From the NCBI RefSeq assembly GCF_037893015.1, contig NC_133665.1, forward strand, positions 197,072,714 to 197,136,713: 64,000 nucleotides of DNA, given 5' to 3'. Source of the stretch: Macrotis lagotis. Taxonomy: Eukaryota; Chordata; Mammalia; Peramelemorphia; Peramelidae. The notes under the pieces were generated by a model. The model was not told where the DNA came from, ran no database searches, and saw only the letters and a list, made by a program, of their open reading frames with translations. Shown one piece after another: positions 51,197-62,824 of the stretch. The position numbers and the translations under genes were made by a program. Every line of letters starts with the position of its first letter. Position 1 is the stretch's first letter.

Positions 51197-51400
51197 CGCG
51201 AACCCCAACTCCAAGGAACCCCAACCCCGGCCCCACTCCCGCCACGTCAGCGTCGGAGTCCGCGCTGGGCGATGACGTCACGTCCCGCGCGGGGGGTCAG
51301 CGAGAGCGGAGTGTTCTGGGAAATGTAGTCCAGGCTCGCGGCGCGGAGGCTTCTGGGAAACAGTCCCGGAAAGGGCGTGGCCTCCCCTGCCCCGCTCCCG
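51197..51400 (-). promoter_or_regulatory. BET1: BET1 CpG-island promoter with CRE and ZNF143-like site
   Basis: GC-rich, no TATA. A perfect palindromic CRE, TGACGTCA, is at 51273-51280. A ZNF143/Staf-like word, ACTACATTTCCCAGAA on the minus strand, is at 51314-51329, with a partial second copy at 51351-51360. These lie 77-165 bases upstream of the start codon, as expected for a housekeeping promoter. The start site itself is not determined. Confidence 0.65.
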
Positions 51401-51581
51401 CAGGGGGAGGGGTTGGGGGTCGCGGGGCTTTGGGGGCGCATTCTGAAACACCTAACCCGACCCTGGGGGCGGGGGGAGGGGAGCTCCCGCCCCCTTTTTG
51501 CCCCCATCCCGGCCCTGGAGGGGCCACATCTGGCCCTCAGCGGGTCCCCCAGCTCCAGGCAGCGCCGCGCCCCCGCCCCGC

Positions 51582-52985
51582 CCCCTGCACGGAGCACAGG
51601 ACCCCCCAGTGCAGCACCCCCGCCCCCTGCACGGAGCACAGGACCCCCCCAGTGCAGCACCCCCGCCCCCTGCACGGAGCACAGGACCCCCCCAGTGCAG
51701 CACCCCCCCCGCCCCCTGCACGGAGCACAGGACCCCCCAGTGCAGCACCCCCCGCCCCCTGCACGGAGCACAGGACGCCCCAGTGCAGTACCCCTGCTCC
51801 CTGCACGGAGCACAGGACCCCCCAGTGCAGCACCCCTGCTCCCTGCACGGAGCACAGGACCCCCCCAGTGCAGCACCCCCCCTCGCCCCCTGCACGGAGC
51901 ACAGGACCCCCCAGTGCAGCACCCCTGCTCCCTGCACGGAGCACAGGACCCCCCCCAGTGTCCAGGCAGCACCCCCCGCCCCCTGCACGGAGCACAGGAC
52001 CCCCCCAGTGCAGCACCCCCCCCGCCCCCTGCACGGAGCACAGGACCCCCCCAGTGCAGCACCCCCCTCGCCCCCTGCACGGAGCACAGGACCCCCCAGT
52101 GCAGCACCCCTGCTCCCTGCACGGAGCACAGGACCCCCCCCAGTGTCCAGGCAGCACCCCCGCCCCCTGCACGGAGCACAGGACGCCCCCAGTGCAGCAC
52201 CTCTGCCCCCTGCACGGAGCACAGGACCCCCCCAGTGCAGCACCCCCGCCGCCCCCTGCACGGAGCACAGGACCCCCCCAGTGCAGCACCCCCGCCCCCT
52301 GCACGGAGCACAGGACCCCCCCCAGTGTCCAGGCAGCACCCCCCGCCCCCTGCACGGAGCACAGGACCCCCCAGTGCAGCACCCCCGCCCCCTGCACAGA
52401 GCACAGGACCCCCCCCAGTGCAGCACCCCCCGCCCCCTGCACGGAGCACAGGACCCCCCCAGTGCAGCACCCCCGCCCCCTGCACGGAGCACAGGACCCC
52501 CCCCAGTGCAGCACCCCCGCCCCCTGCACCGAGCACAGGACCCCCCAGTGCAGCACCCCCCCGCCCCCTGCACGGAGCACAGGACCCACCAGTGCAGCAC
52601 CCCCGACCCCTGTACGGAGCACAGGACCCCCCCAGTGTCCAGGCAGCACCCCCTCCCCCTGCACGGAGCACAGGACCCCCCCAGTGCAGCACTCCCGCCC
52701 CCTGCACGGAGCACAGGACCCCCCCAGTGCGGCACCCCCCGCCCCCTGCACGGAGCACAGGACCCCCCAGTGCAGCACCTCCGCCCCCTGCACGGAGCAC
52801 AGGACCCCCCCCCCCCAGTGCAGCACCCCCGCCCCTGCACCGAGCACAGGACCCCCCAGTGCAGCACCCCCTCCCCCTGCACGGAACACAGGACCCCCCC
52901 AGTGCAGCACCCCCAACCCCTGCACGGAACACAGGACCCCCCCAGTGCAGCACCCCCGCCCCCTGCACGGAGCACAGGACCCCCA
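51582..52985. repeat. 32-unit, 43-base GC minisatellite upstream of BET1
   Basis: I count 32 units of about 43-44 bases. Each contains CCCTGCACGGAGCACAGGAC, a C run of 6-12 bases, and CAGTGCAGCACCCC. A variant with 'cagtgtccaggcagcac' occurs near 51957, 52142, 52325 and 52635. The first three are about 184 bases (four units) apart, showing block duplication. The minus strand has two G runs per unit. CTGCAC and GTGCAG in each unit are complementary. The very long open frames on both strands are repeat artefacts. Confidence 0.97.
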
Positions 52986-53646
52986 CACCCAGGCAGCCCT
53001 CTTTCTGGTCCTCCCCCCACCCCAGTGTCCAGCCCGAGCCGAGCCGCCCCGCACCTGGGGGGCACTGGTGTGCTACCTGCCATCACTCCAGGCGGCCCAG
53101 ATCGCCCACTCCTCCCTAAGACTCCTAAGACTTTGGCTGTTGCTTTCTCTGTGCTTTGAAGGGCTTGAGAGGAACTTTCCAGATGAGCGTTGGCGAGAGA
53201 CCAGCTCTGAGGGACAGGGACAGTGGGGATGGACCTGGCCGAAGATGGGGGCAGAGAGATGAGGGAGCCATTTACCCTAGAAGTCGGGGTACGATCATGG
53301 GCATCGCTCCAGGGCTGGCCTGGGCTGGGAGAGGGGCCGCAGCTTTTCAGACACCAGGGGAGAGGGGAAGGGCTACTCACCCCCCTGAGATGCTCCTGGC
53401 ACCCCCACCCTGTACTCACAGCCTACCCCAGGGGCTCATCCGTGCCCAGGTGTTTATGGTCCCCTTCTCATCAACTCTCCTCGGGTACTCTGACCCCCCC
53501 CAGGTCCCCTTCAGGTGAGGCCCCCACTCCCACCCAGGTGCTTGTGTCCCCACAGATGTATTTTACACCCATTATATCTGGGAGTGTTTTGCTGACTTTT
53601 GGGGACTTAATAAAAGCCTACTGGTTGATGGATTGAATTTGAGGGG

Positions 53647-53648
<2 letters not shown>

Positions 53649-53731
<83 letters not shown>
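53649..53731. repeat. compound (CT)n(GT)n microsatellite
   Basis: A CT run switches into a TG run with one TCTG interruption, about 83 bases. Confidence 0.95.
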
Positions 53732-53734
<3 letters not shown>

Positions 53735-53884
53735 GGTGAGGAAGGTGAAATAAGTCGGGAAGGTGATGCAGCCTTAAATGCCAGACAGGAATTTGTAGTG
53801 AGAAAGGCATCAGTCCCATGGTCTGATGAGTCCCTAAGGGAAGATTGTATTAGGAGCCGTAGAGAAGATGTGCTATTGTTCAGT

Positions 53885-54045
53885 CGTGTCCATTGGGGTT
53901 TCCTGGCAAACACACTGGAGTGCTTTGCCATTGCCTTTTCCAGCTCATTTTACAGATGACAAAACTGAGGCAAATAGGGTGAAGTGACTTGCCCAGGGTC
54001 ACAAAGCTAGGAAGTGACTGAGGCTGGATTTGAACTCTGGAAGAT
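53885..54045 (-). repeat. MIR/CORE SINE, antisense
   Basis: Words 'actggagtgctttgccattg', 'gacaaaactgaggcaaatag' and 'gctggatttgaactctgga'. Confidence 0.82.
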
Positions 54046-55104
54046 GAATGAGTCTCCCTTTCTTCAGCTTTGCCACTCTGCAGTCCCATCTACCTGCCCC
54101 TCTGGAAGACGAATTGGAGAAGAGAGTGGAAGCAGGAGACCCAACAGCAACATCCCAGAAAGAAATAAATGGGAAGGGGCAGCTGACCACCCTTGGCCCA
54201 ATCTTGGATGTGGGAGCCAGGGACAGAGAGTGAGGAGTCAAGGACTCCTAGGTTGGGATGGGGTCAACTGGAGATGGCCATAGTGGGAAGTTCTGAGGAC
54301 TAAGTTGCCCAAGGGGCTTGACCTGAGCCAGGAGGCAGAACTGAAGAGGGAGAGAATTGAGGGTGAGGGACAACCACCAAAACGCCCACCTGAACTTGGA
54401 GACCAGAGCACTGAAAAGTAGCAATGACCAGGTTATGACCCTGGTGGTAATAGGGAGTGGTGGGTTTGAATGCGGAAGAGGGTGACATGGTCAGACCTTC
54501 GGTTAAGAAAGCTGACAGGTTAACCCCAGTGTGAGCAGGTAGCAGACCAGGTGGGTCTGGTGAGGGGATCCAACTCCAGGGTGACCGAGTCTGAAGACAG
54601 AAGGGGGCTGGGAATGAAGCGGAATAGCGTGGAAGAATAATGGCTGCTTTGTCCATCCCAGTTTTGTGATCTCCTCCAGCTTCAGCAGCAGCAGTTGGGG
54701 ACAAAGGCAAAGGCAAGTGGGAACGGTCCATCCCTGCAATGCGGCAGACCAAGATACTGCCCCATTAGGGGACCGGAGTCTGGAGAGACAGGGCAGCATC
54801 AGACTGAACTGGGGAGGAGGGGGCTGATGGTCTGGGAAAGAGCTGAGAATAGAGACGGGCTGTGAATCCCAAGGCAGGAGATGGGGAGGAGAGGTCGGCT
54901 GGTAGAACAGCCAGATGACTCCCTGGCCTCCAAGCTTGGCTGGCTCCTGCTGCCCCACCCCCAGCCCCAAGGTCCTGTCTCCCACCCTCTTCTGAACTTC
55001 CACCATCTAGCACCTGGCCAGGCTTTATTGGGCTCTCCTAGATGCCCACCTTGAGGCACAGAGCCATGGGCTCAGAGTCAGAAGACTTTTTTTTTTGTGA
55101 CTTC

Positions 55105-55300
55105 AAATCTTAGACACTTACTCTGTGACCCTGGGCAAGGCACTCCCCCCATTTGCCTCAGTCTTCTCATCTGTAGAATGAACTAGAGAAGGAAATGGCC
55201 AACCACTCCAATAACATTTGCCAAGAAAACCCCAAAGGGGGTCTTGAAGAATCGGATATGATTGAAACTACTGGACAACAACGAACAACAGCAAAAGGGC
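55105..55300 (+). repeat. MIR/CORE SINE, sense
   Basis: Words 'ctctgtgaccctgggcaagg', 'gaaggaaatggccaaccact' and 'ggtcttgaagaatcggatat', ending in 'caacaacgaacaacagcaa'. Confidence 0.82.
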
Positions 55301-55372
55301 AAAGCTCTGTCCAGTTCAGTTCTAGGAGGCAAAGGAGGGCAAGGTAGGGGCCATTGATGGGAAGCCTTTATT

Positions 55373-56147
55373 TTTATTTTTTTAATTTATTTTTATTAAA
55401 GATATTATTTGAGTTTTACAATTTTCCCCCAATCTTGCCCCCCCCCCCAGATAGCACTCTGTCAGTCTTTACTTTGTTTCCATGTTGTACCTTGATCCAA
55501 ATTGGGTGTGATGAGAGAGAAATCATATCCTTAAAGAGAACAGAATTCTCAGAGGTAACCAGATTAGACAATAAGATATCTGGTTTTTTCTAAATTATAG
55601 GGAATAGTCCTTGCACTTTGTTCAAACTCCACAGCTCCTTATCTGGATACAGATGGCACTCTCCTTTGCAGACAGCCCAAAACTGTTCCCGATTGTTGCA
55701 CTGATGGAATGAGCAAGTCCTTCAAGGTTGAACATCACTCCCATGTTGCTGTTAGGGTGTACAGTGTTTTTCTGGTTCTGCTCATCTCACTCAGCATCAG
55801 TTCATGCAAATCCCTCCAGGCTTCCCTGAATTCCCATCCCTCCTGGTTTCTAATAGAACAACAGTGTTCCATGACATACATAGACCACAGTTTGCTAAGC
55901 CATTCCCCAAATGAAGGACATTTACTGGATTTCCAATTCTTTGCCACCACAAACAGGGCTGCTATAAATATTTTTGTACAAGTAATGTTTTTACCCTTTT
56001 TCATCATCTCTTCAGGATATAGACCCAGTAGTGGTATTGCTGGGCCAAAGGGTATGCACATTTTTGTTGCCCTTTGGGCATAGTTCCAAATAGCTCTCCA
56101 GAAGGGTTGGATGAGTTCACAGCTCCACCAACAGTGTAATAATGTCA
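55373..56147 (-). repeat. 5'-truncated L1 with 16-base target duplication
   Basis: Antisense L1 3' end of 775 bases, with a T-rich tail complement at the low end and 'ccaccaacagtgtaataatg' at the truncated 5' end. It is flanked by identical atgggaagcctttatt at 55357-55372 and 56148-56163. Confidence 0.92.
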
Positions 56148-58754
56148 ATGGGAAGCCTTTATTAAGTGCCTATACCTGCAGCTTTGTGAAGGAAACCCAG
56201 AGGAGTTCTGGGAAGCCCTCCCAGGGTCCTGGTTACCCTGGCTCAGGGAGTGAACCCACGAAGAGACAAAGAGAAACCATTAGTGAATCAAATGAATTGA
56301 CTAATTCCTGGAGCTGGGGGAGAGCTGATGGGGAGGATCTGGGGAGCTTCTGATGGCCAGGGTCCCATAGGAGGGGTAGGGCCAGGCCAGGGGAGGAAGC
56401 ATACACCAGGTACTCCAGAGAAGGAGTTTGGGTTTGCCCTGAACAAGGGAGATTCTACAGATGGCGAGGGGGTTGGGGTGGACAGGACATGCCCTGTTGG
56501 CCTCCCAGGCTGAGGAAAGTTCACACTCAGGCCTAGGTTGGCAGTTCTCCCTCTGTTCGGTGGGCAGAACACTGGCTGCTGGCCCTTCCCAGGGGAATAG
56601 CCTCTTTTCTTCCTCTAGGGCCCAGATCTGGCAGCACAAAGTCCAAGGGCAGCCCTCATCACCAGCTCAGCTGCCAGCCACAGAAGGACCAATCCAAGAA
56701 CCCCTGTCTGAGGTCAGGCCTATTCTGATTAGTGGACTTCGGGGGGTTGGCATGGTCTCCCTTCTCTCACATCTGTTCCAGCCCCTTATTCTTGAGAGCC
56801 CTGGAGCTGAAGTGGACAAAGTGGAGACTTAGAGGGGTGACCCAGGCATTCAATAGCAGATCAGAATTCGAACCCAGGACCCTGACTCCAAAGAAGGAGC
56901 AGTTCTCTGGCCAGGGCACAGGGCTGCCTGGCTGCTGTTCAGAGCCCAGTAAGATCATCAAGCCCTAGAGAAGAAGATGATCTGGGCCAAGGAAAGTGCT
57001 CCAGCATCTTCTCCTCATTGGACCTTCCTGCCTCACTTCAGCCATATCCATTGCCCCTTCCTATCCCCACCCATTCGGCATCCCCGGGGGGTGGGTTCAG
57101 GGAGACAAGGGAATCCACGTGGAGATGGTCTGGAGAGAGAGCCCCTCCCCATGGGCCCCAAGGAATGTCCAGGGCAGACTCCAGAGTTGTGCTATTCAGA
57201 CCCCCTCCTCAAAGTGGGTCTTCCTAGGTGGCAGGGTCAGAGTGATTCCTGGTGCTGGGTGTGGGCTCTGAGGAGGAGATGGGTGCCCCGAGCCAAGACC
57301 TACCTGTCTCCCTCAGACACCAGTGACAGACCACGGGGGTGTCCAGGGCAGAACGTGAGTGCTCACCCCAGAAGGCCTCGGGAGGTCAGTCTCTGAGGAG
57401 CCCCACTCTTGTTTGTCAGGAAAGTTCTTGACAAAACCAGAGGCATGAGAGATCAGAGTGAAGCGGTGGAGGGTCTGTAGGAGCCCAGCTCCCCAGGGTG
57501 GGGTCACAGACCTTCTTTATCTTCCCAAGGTCCCCTGAACACCTTGTGTGCCAGTGACTCAGCCCTGTCCCAGACAAACTCCAGTCCTGCACCCGTTCCA
57601 CATCCACCACCTCCAGAAATCACCCTTCCGTCGCCGTGGGGGCCCAGATCTGTGGGAGGCATTTCTCTCCACCAACTCCACTTGCCCTGTGTGGATGAAG
57701 GGGAGGAGCTGTTTTTACCTTTGAGGGCATTCTCAGAGCTTAGCCCAGGGCCTCTACCCTGAAGGTGCTTCATAAAGGGTCCAGGCTTCCTTTATGGGTT
57801 GAGTGACAGATGGAGGTGGCAAAGGAGGTAGAGGCTGCTAGACATTACACCAAGCTCTGGAAACACTCATCTGACCTTGGAATTATGCCAAGTGACAATT
57901 GAGTGGACACACTATGGGAGGAAGACTCAGCAAAAGGACGGCTCCCTGGAGAAGAGCATCAAGGGGCTTTGGGAGCCCCCTGGACACCCAAAAGCAGCTA
58001 GAAGCTCTGCTTCATGGGACATCTGGTCAGTCCCTCAGGACCACCAGGAAGCTGGTCATCCTAGCTTATGTGACTGCATCTGCTGATGAGGAAAAGAACA
58101 AAATGAAAGAATGGAAAAACTGTAGGGAGTACTCTGGACAGGCCAGACCCTGGGGGAAGAAGTCCTACGTGGGGGAAGGTAGAGACGCTGGGTTGATGGA
58201 GGAACCCAAGGATCTTCCAGAGCATAGAGGTGTCATCACAGCTATGAGAAATGAGGTTATTTCATTTAACATTGATCCAATATCTAAGACATATTAGGGA
58301 GAGACAGAGAGATGGAGAGACTCAGAGACACTCGAGAGAGACAGAGACAGACATAGACAGACAGAGAGGGGCAGAGATAGAGAAAGAGAGAAAGAATGTC
58401 TCCACTGACATTGTCCCCCCTGTCCTCTGCCATGTTTCTCTACCGCAAGCTAATTTCAGCCCCCCCCCCTTAGAGGCATCTCAACAAAGAAGCTTGCATG
58501 AACATTTCCGAAGGATCATGGTTAGGTCCTTCCCTAGACCACCCAGCCTGGCCCCCAACTGGTTCCTCAGCTCCTCTCCAGGACTGAAAAAGGCTTCCTC
58601 CCACCTCCCATATTTCAAGCCTCCAATGGCAGAGAATAGATCCCCTCATGGGTCCAACCCCCCCCCTTTTGATCCACTCATTTAAGAAGCAGCCTTTGGG
58701 TCTTACCTTTCTAAAAGGAGAAGTTTGAAAAATTCAACAATGAGTTAGGTGTCT

Positions 58755-58885
58755 CAGTGTCCAGAGACCTGAGGCTGGAGTCAGGAAGACCTGAGTTCAA
58801 GCCTGGTCTCAGATACTTCCTAACTGTGACCCTGGGCAAGTCAATGACTTCTGCTTCAGTTTCCCCAACTGTAAAATCATTATAG
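58755..58885 (+). repeat. MIR/CORE SINE, sense
   Basis: Words 'gagtcaggaagacctgagtt', 'ctaactgtgaccctgggcaa' and 'cagtttccccaactgtaaaa'. Confidence 0.82.
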
Positions 58886-58918
58886 TGCTATTCAAGTTAT
58901 TTAAAATATATGTAAAAC

Positions 58919-58950
<32 letters not shown>

Positions 58951-60084
58951 AAATGCTTAAAAAATCTACAAAACCCTGCCTTTTAGGGTTATTATGTGGA
59001 TCTAGTGAAATAATTTCAAACAAGGGCTTGGTACAATGCTATTAAGTGAGACAAAATAAAACAGATAATTTTGGGTTATCCATGAAGTTTATTCTCTAAG
59101 ATTTACCTAGAAACCTTCTAGAAATGTCTACCCAAAGCAAAATGAGGAAAGAGTATTTAGAGAAAAGATAGAGAGCCATTTGGGGTTAGTCCTGAAAGGT
59201 GTCCCTGATGACTTGATGATCCTCTTCCCCATCCGTGAGATCTGTCCCATGTCAGAATGAACAAGTGTCACCTTGCTGGCTTGATATCTTACATTTTCAG
59301 ATGTGCTAGAGATATAGAAAACAGGGAATTTTTCCCTTTCCAAAATACAAACAGGAATTTATCTGGAGCTCTTAAATAGAGCTAACCAGAGCAGTTTCCT
59401 GATTTCTTTGGTGGTCTCTCTTTAATTGTTGACCCAACTGGGAAACCAGCTTGGAGATGCAATTGGAGGGGGACCAGGCTGATTTTCACGAGTCAACCTT
59501 CAGATTTAAAGTTAGAGAGAAGTAACCCTTGACAAGGACAGAGACTAACATCCAAACATCAATTTGAATTAGAAGCTGAGAAAGCAGTTTTGGGTCAGAA
59601 ATGAAAGATTTAGAAACTTCACTTTCACAGATGAGAACTCTGTTCTGGATCCTGAGTGACTGGGCTGCTTGCTTGGATGGTGACTGTTGGGGCAGGCAGG
59701 ACGTGAGCTGGTGTCCTGGGTTGGGGCTTGTTATCGATTTGGTTATGTTGGTGGCAGGGAAGCGGGCCTCTTTTCCACTAGGGTCACTGCTCTGGATGAT
59801 GGCCCCAAGGCTGAGCTGAAAGCCTGGATCCATAAATCAATGCCTGGAAGCATCGGCACAAAGATGAGATGATGCTGGGGTGGGGGTGATGAAGGAGGGT
59901 CTAGTTTTCCTGTGAGACCTCTGGAAAGCCAGCCTTGCATGGGTCCATGTCTTCATTTGAATGAATGAATGAATGAATGAATGAGGGATGGAGCAAGCCT
60001 TGGTTAAGCTCCAACTAAGTGGCAGGCTAAGCAATTAAAAAACCAAATATTCTCTCATTTGGTTCTCACAACAACCTTGGGAAA

Positions 60085-60235
60085 CGGGTACCTTTATTAA
60101 TCCCATTTTACAGTTGAGGAAACTGAGGCAAGCAGAGATTAAGTGACCTGCCCAGCACCACAGATTGTGTCTGAGGCTGGATTTGAACTCAGATCTTCCT
60201 GATGCCTAGTGCACTATTCATATGCCCCTTACAGG
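60085..60235 (-). repeat. MIR-type SINE, antisense
   Basis: Words 'cattttacagttgaggaaac', 'attaagtgacctgcccagca' and 'gatttgaactcagatcttcc'. Confidence 0.82.
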
Positions 60236-61149
60236 TCAGAGCATTGTTCCTTGGAGAACAAATTGTTCTTTAAAATGCATTCTTTCTTCCTTCCTCTTTG
60301 GGGAAAAAACCTGTTGTTTGGTGCTTAGCTAGAACTGTCCAATGGTCCTTCCCTTTTCCAGTAGGTAATCTCCATTATCCTTGTTTTCCACTCCAGCATT
60401 GGGTGTTATCCCCCCCCCCCCATCCCTGGCAGCCTCCCTTTGCTCCCTTGTGGGTGGGTCCTTTTGAGAAGGTCTGACAAAAGCAGATCCAGACATGGAG
60501 GGAAGGCTCATTTCACTCAAGGGCTGTTCTTTTGGGGAAAGTATTCACCAAGATTCCTCTACTAATAGTCAGCTTCCTTAAATTCAGTCTGGGTTCTCTG
60601 CAATTTTTCAGGAAATTATACCAGCTGAGTCCCATCCACATGGTGCAAGGCCATAGCATGAATAATTGTGACTGCTTCCGGAGAGAGGGCGAATGGTTCT
60701 TCCGACCATCCTCAACTCTAGCCCAGCAGCATGGATCTTGGCTGAACTCTTCATTTTTGGTTTTTTATATTAGGTGCTTTGGGGTTTTGTCCTCTCCTCC
60801 CACAGGGAATCCTTAGCTCAGTCCCAGGCAAGGGGGAATGCTATTTTCCCCATATATCTTGGACTTGACTGGATAATGCCCCCAAATCAACAGCATCTTG
60901 CCAAGAACATCACCTTCAACTGTCTGCCTGGAAATCAGTTCCTCTCCATTAAAAAGGAGGCCTATTGGGGGTGGGGGAAGGGGTCAGACTGTTGCAGCAG
61001 TCATTAATAACTTAGTTGTTTGTTGGTCTTTAGGTCATCTTGGCCCTAGCTGGGATAAGGTAGTGAAGGATCCAAAGAAGGACAAGGGAGTTTGATACCA
61101 GGCCTAGACGCGAGGGAGCCTGGGACAGGGACAAGCTGTCCAGTGTGAT

Positions 61150-61500
61150 AGCATGCTCTGGAACTCAGGCTTCATCCTTGACTCTTCGCCACCTTCCACC
61201 CCCATCCCCCACATTGGTTGGCAAGTCTTGTCTATCCTACTCTCCAATAGATTTCCCTTCCATCCCATCCTCCAGACTCTCATTATCTCCGGCATCATCA
61301 ATCACTTCCAAGCTGATCTCCCTTGTCTCTCTCTCCTCCAATCCACTCTCCACATCTCTTTCAAAATAATGTTGGTAAAATGAAGTTCTGTCCTTCTCAA
61401 AACTCTTCATTGCTCCTCTTGCCTTTGGGATCAACTTCACAATCCTGAGCCTGATATTTAAAGGTGACTCTCTTTGCAGAACTCTTCTCTATTCAACAGC
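61150..61500 (+). repeat. L2-like LINE fragment, sense
   Basis: Words 'ctcttcattgctcctcttgc' and 'ctgagcctgatatttaaagg' follow the usual order in L2-type LINE ends. Confidence 0.55.
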
Positions 61501-61516
61501 CAACATAGATTTACAT

Positions 61517-61669
61517 AGGGAGCAGCTGGGATTCTCAGTGGTTAGAACATTGGCCCCGAAGTCAGGAGGACCTGAGTTCAAATTTGGTCTCAGACGCTTA
61601 ATTACTTAGCTGTGTGACCTTGGACAGTTGACTTAACCCTACTGCCTAGCAAAACAAAACAAAAACCAC
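61517..61669 (+). repeat. CORE SINE with target-site duplication, sense
   Basis: From 'agggagcagctgggattctc' to an AAAAC-rich tail. It is flanked by identical agatttacat at 61507-61516 and 61670-61679. Confidence 0.88.
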
Positions 61670-61843
61670 AGATTTACATCTCTCGTGGAAATGCCATCCC
61701 CTCTCTCCTTTTTCTTAAACCACTGTCTCCTTTAAAAAGCGAGAAATCTGGTCCAAACAATAACCCCTCCATCAGGAAGTCCATAGAGTATGAGTAATGA
61801 TAGGGATAGGGTAGGTGATTTGCAGCATGGGATAGGTGCTGCT

Positions 61844-62065
61844 GGGGGCTTAATGAATAGAGCACCAACCTTAGAATCTGGAGAACCTGAGTTCAAATCC
61901 AGCCTCAGACACTTCCTAGCTGTGTGACCCTGGGCAAGTCATTTTACCCTGTTTGATTCTGTTTTCTCATCTCTAAAATGAACTAGCAGAGACAAAGACA
62001 AACCACTCCAGTATCTTTGCCAAGGAAACCCCAAACAGGATCACAAACTGAACAACAACAACCAA
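61844..62065 (+). repeat. MIR/CORE SINE, long form, sense
   Basis: Words 'gagttcaaatccagcctcag', 'agctgtgtgaccctgggcaa', 'ccactccagtatctttgcca', ending in 'ctgaacaacaacaacc'. Confidence 0.88.
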
Positions 62066-62146
62066 AGGAAAGGGTGCCTTCCAGCTCCATGGAGGTAGAA
62101 TGTGCAGATCACTAGAGCAATATTTAAAGAAATTAATTCATACTTT

Positions 62147-62345
62147 TCACAGGAAGGTCAAATACTGAAGCTGAAGCTGAAGTCCTTTGGCCACATAATG
62201 AGAGCATGGGACTGGTTGGAAATGACCGTGATCTGGAAAGACTGAAGGCAAAGGGCAAGGAAATGACAGAAGAAGAGGTGGTTAGACAGTGTATTGAAAG
62301 GGATGAATGTGAACTTGGAGAGACTTGGGGGAGATAGTGGACAAT
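62147..62345 (+). repeat. RTE/BovB-like LINE 3' end, sense
   Basis: Plus strand encodes ILKLKLKSFGHIMRAWDW-like words and KKRWLDSVLKGMNVNLERL-like words in broken frame, matching the C-terminal end of RTE/BovB ORFs (KYFGHIMR...RWLDGI). It is distinct from the finger-tailed LINE. Confidence 0.7.
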
Positions 62346-62824
62346 AGAAGGGTTCTGTTGGGGTCCGTGGGGTTCTGCTAGGCTCCCCTTCCTACCTTCC
62401 CAACAGCTTCCACAGGGCATCCCACACAGCTGAGCCCCTCCCAGTAGAGAGAAGGAAGAGGAGCAAGGCTCAGCTCCCCCTGCCCCTCCTGCCTTGTGGG
62501 CAGAACTGGTGACCCAGCAAAGGCCCCGATATGGAGGGAGGGCCTGGTAAGGGCCCAAGAGGCCCGGGAAAATGAAGGGAATTCAGAAAGGGAGCCTTCT
62601 TGGGAGCCCCCCCAGCAGGAGAGAAACAATTCGGGCCTTTCACTGCTCTTCCCTTGCTCTGATCTAGTGGGGCTTGGTCTACTTGAGTCAAGTCTGAGCC
62701 TGCTTGAGCCCCCACATGGCGGGGTGGAAGGGGAACACACATCTATAAAGCCCCTACTATGTGCTGGACCCAGTAGCATCTCATTGGATCTTCACAGCAG
62801 CCCTGAATGGGGGCTACTATTATT

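Larger units (their letters stand above)
52990..55090. other. intergenic, no gene seen
   Basis: Flank upstream of BET1. It has a compound CT/GT microsatellite (53649-53731) and an antisense SINE (53885-54045). An AATAAA at 53608-53613 has no upstream coding sequence I can support. Confidence 0.5.
56164..61140. other. intergenic, no gene seen
   Basis: Low repeat content from 56164 to 58280, but no splice-flanked exon or protein family I recognise. It then holds a GA-rich tract (58300-58400), SINEs at 58755-58885 and 60085-60235, an AT repeat (58918-58941) and a TGAA repeat (59958-59984). Confidence 0.5.

Noticed and set aside
50815-53262. 815-residue plus-strand open frame, with other long frames on both strands
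   Set aside because: They run through the 43-base minisatellite. All frames stay open because the GC-rich unit lacks stop codons, the products are Pro/Ala/Gly/Cys repeats, and unit lengths vary without keeping a frame.
53608-53613. AATAAA as the end of another gene
   Set aside because: No upstream coding exon could be supported; the upstream DNA is minisatellite flank.
56977-58685. Open frames of 139, 132 and 144 residues
   Set aside because: No family resemblance, no splice support, and the last frame crosses a GA-rich simple repeat.
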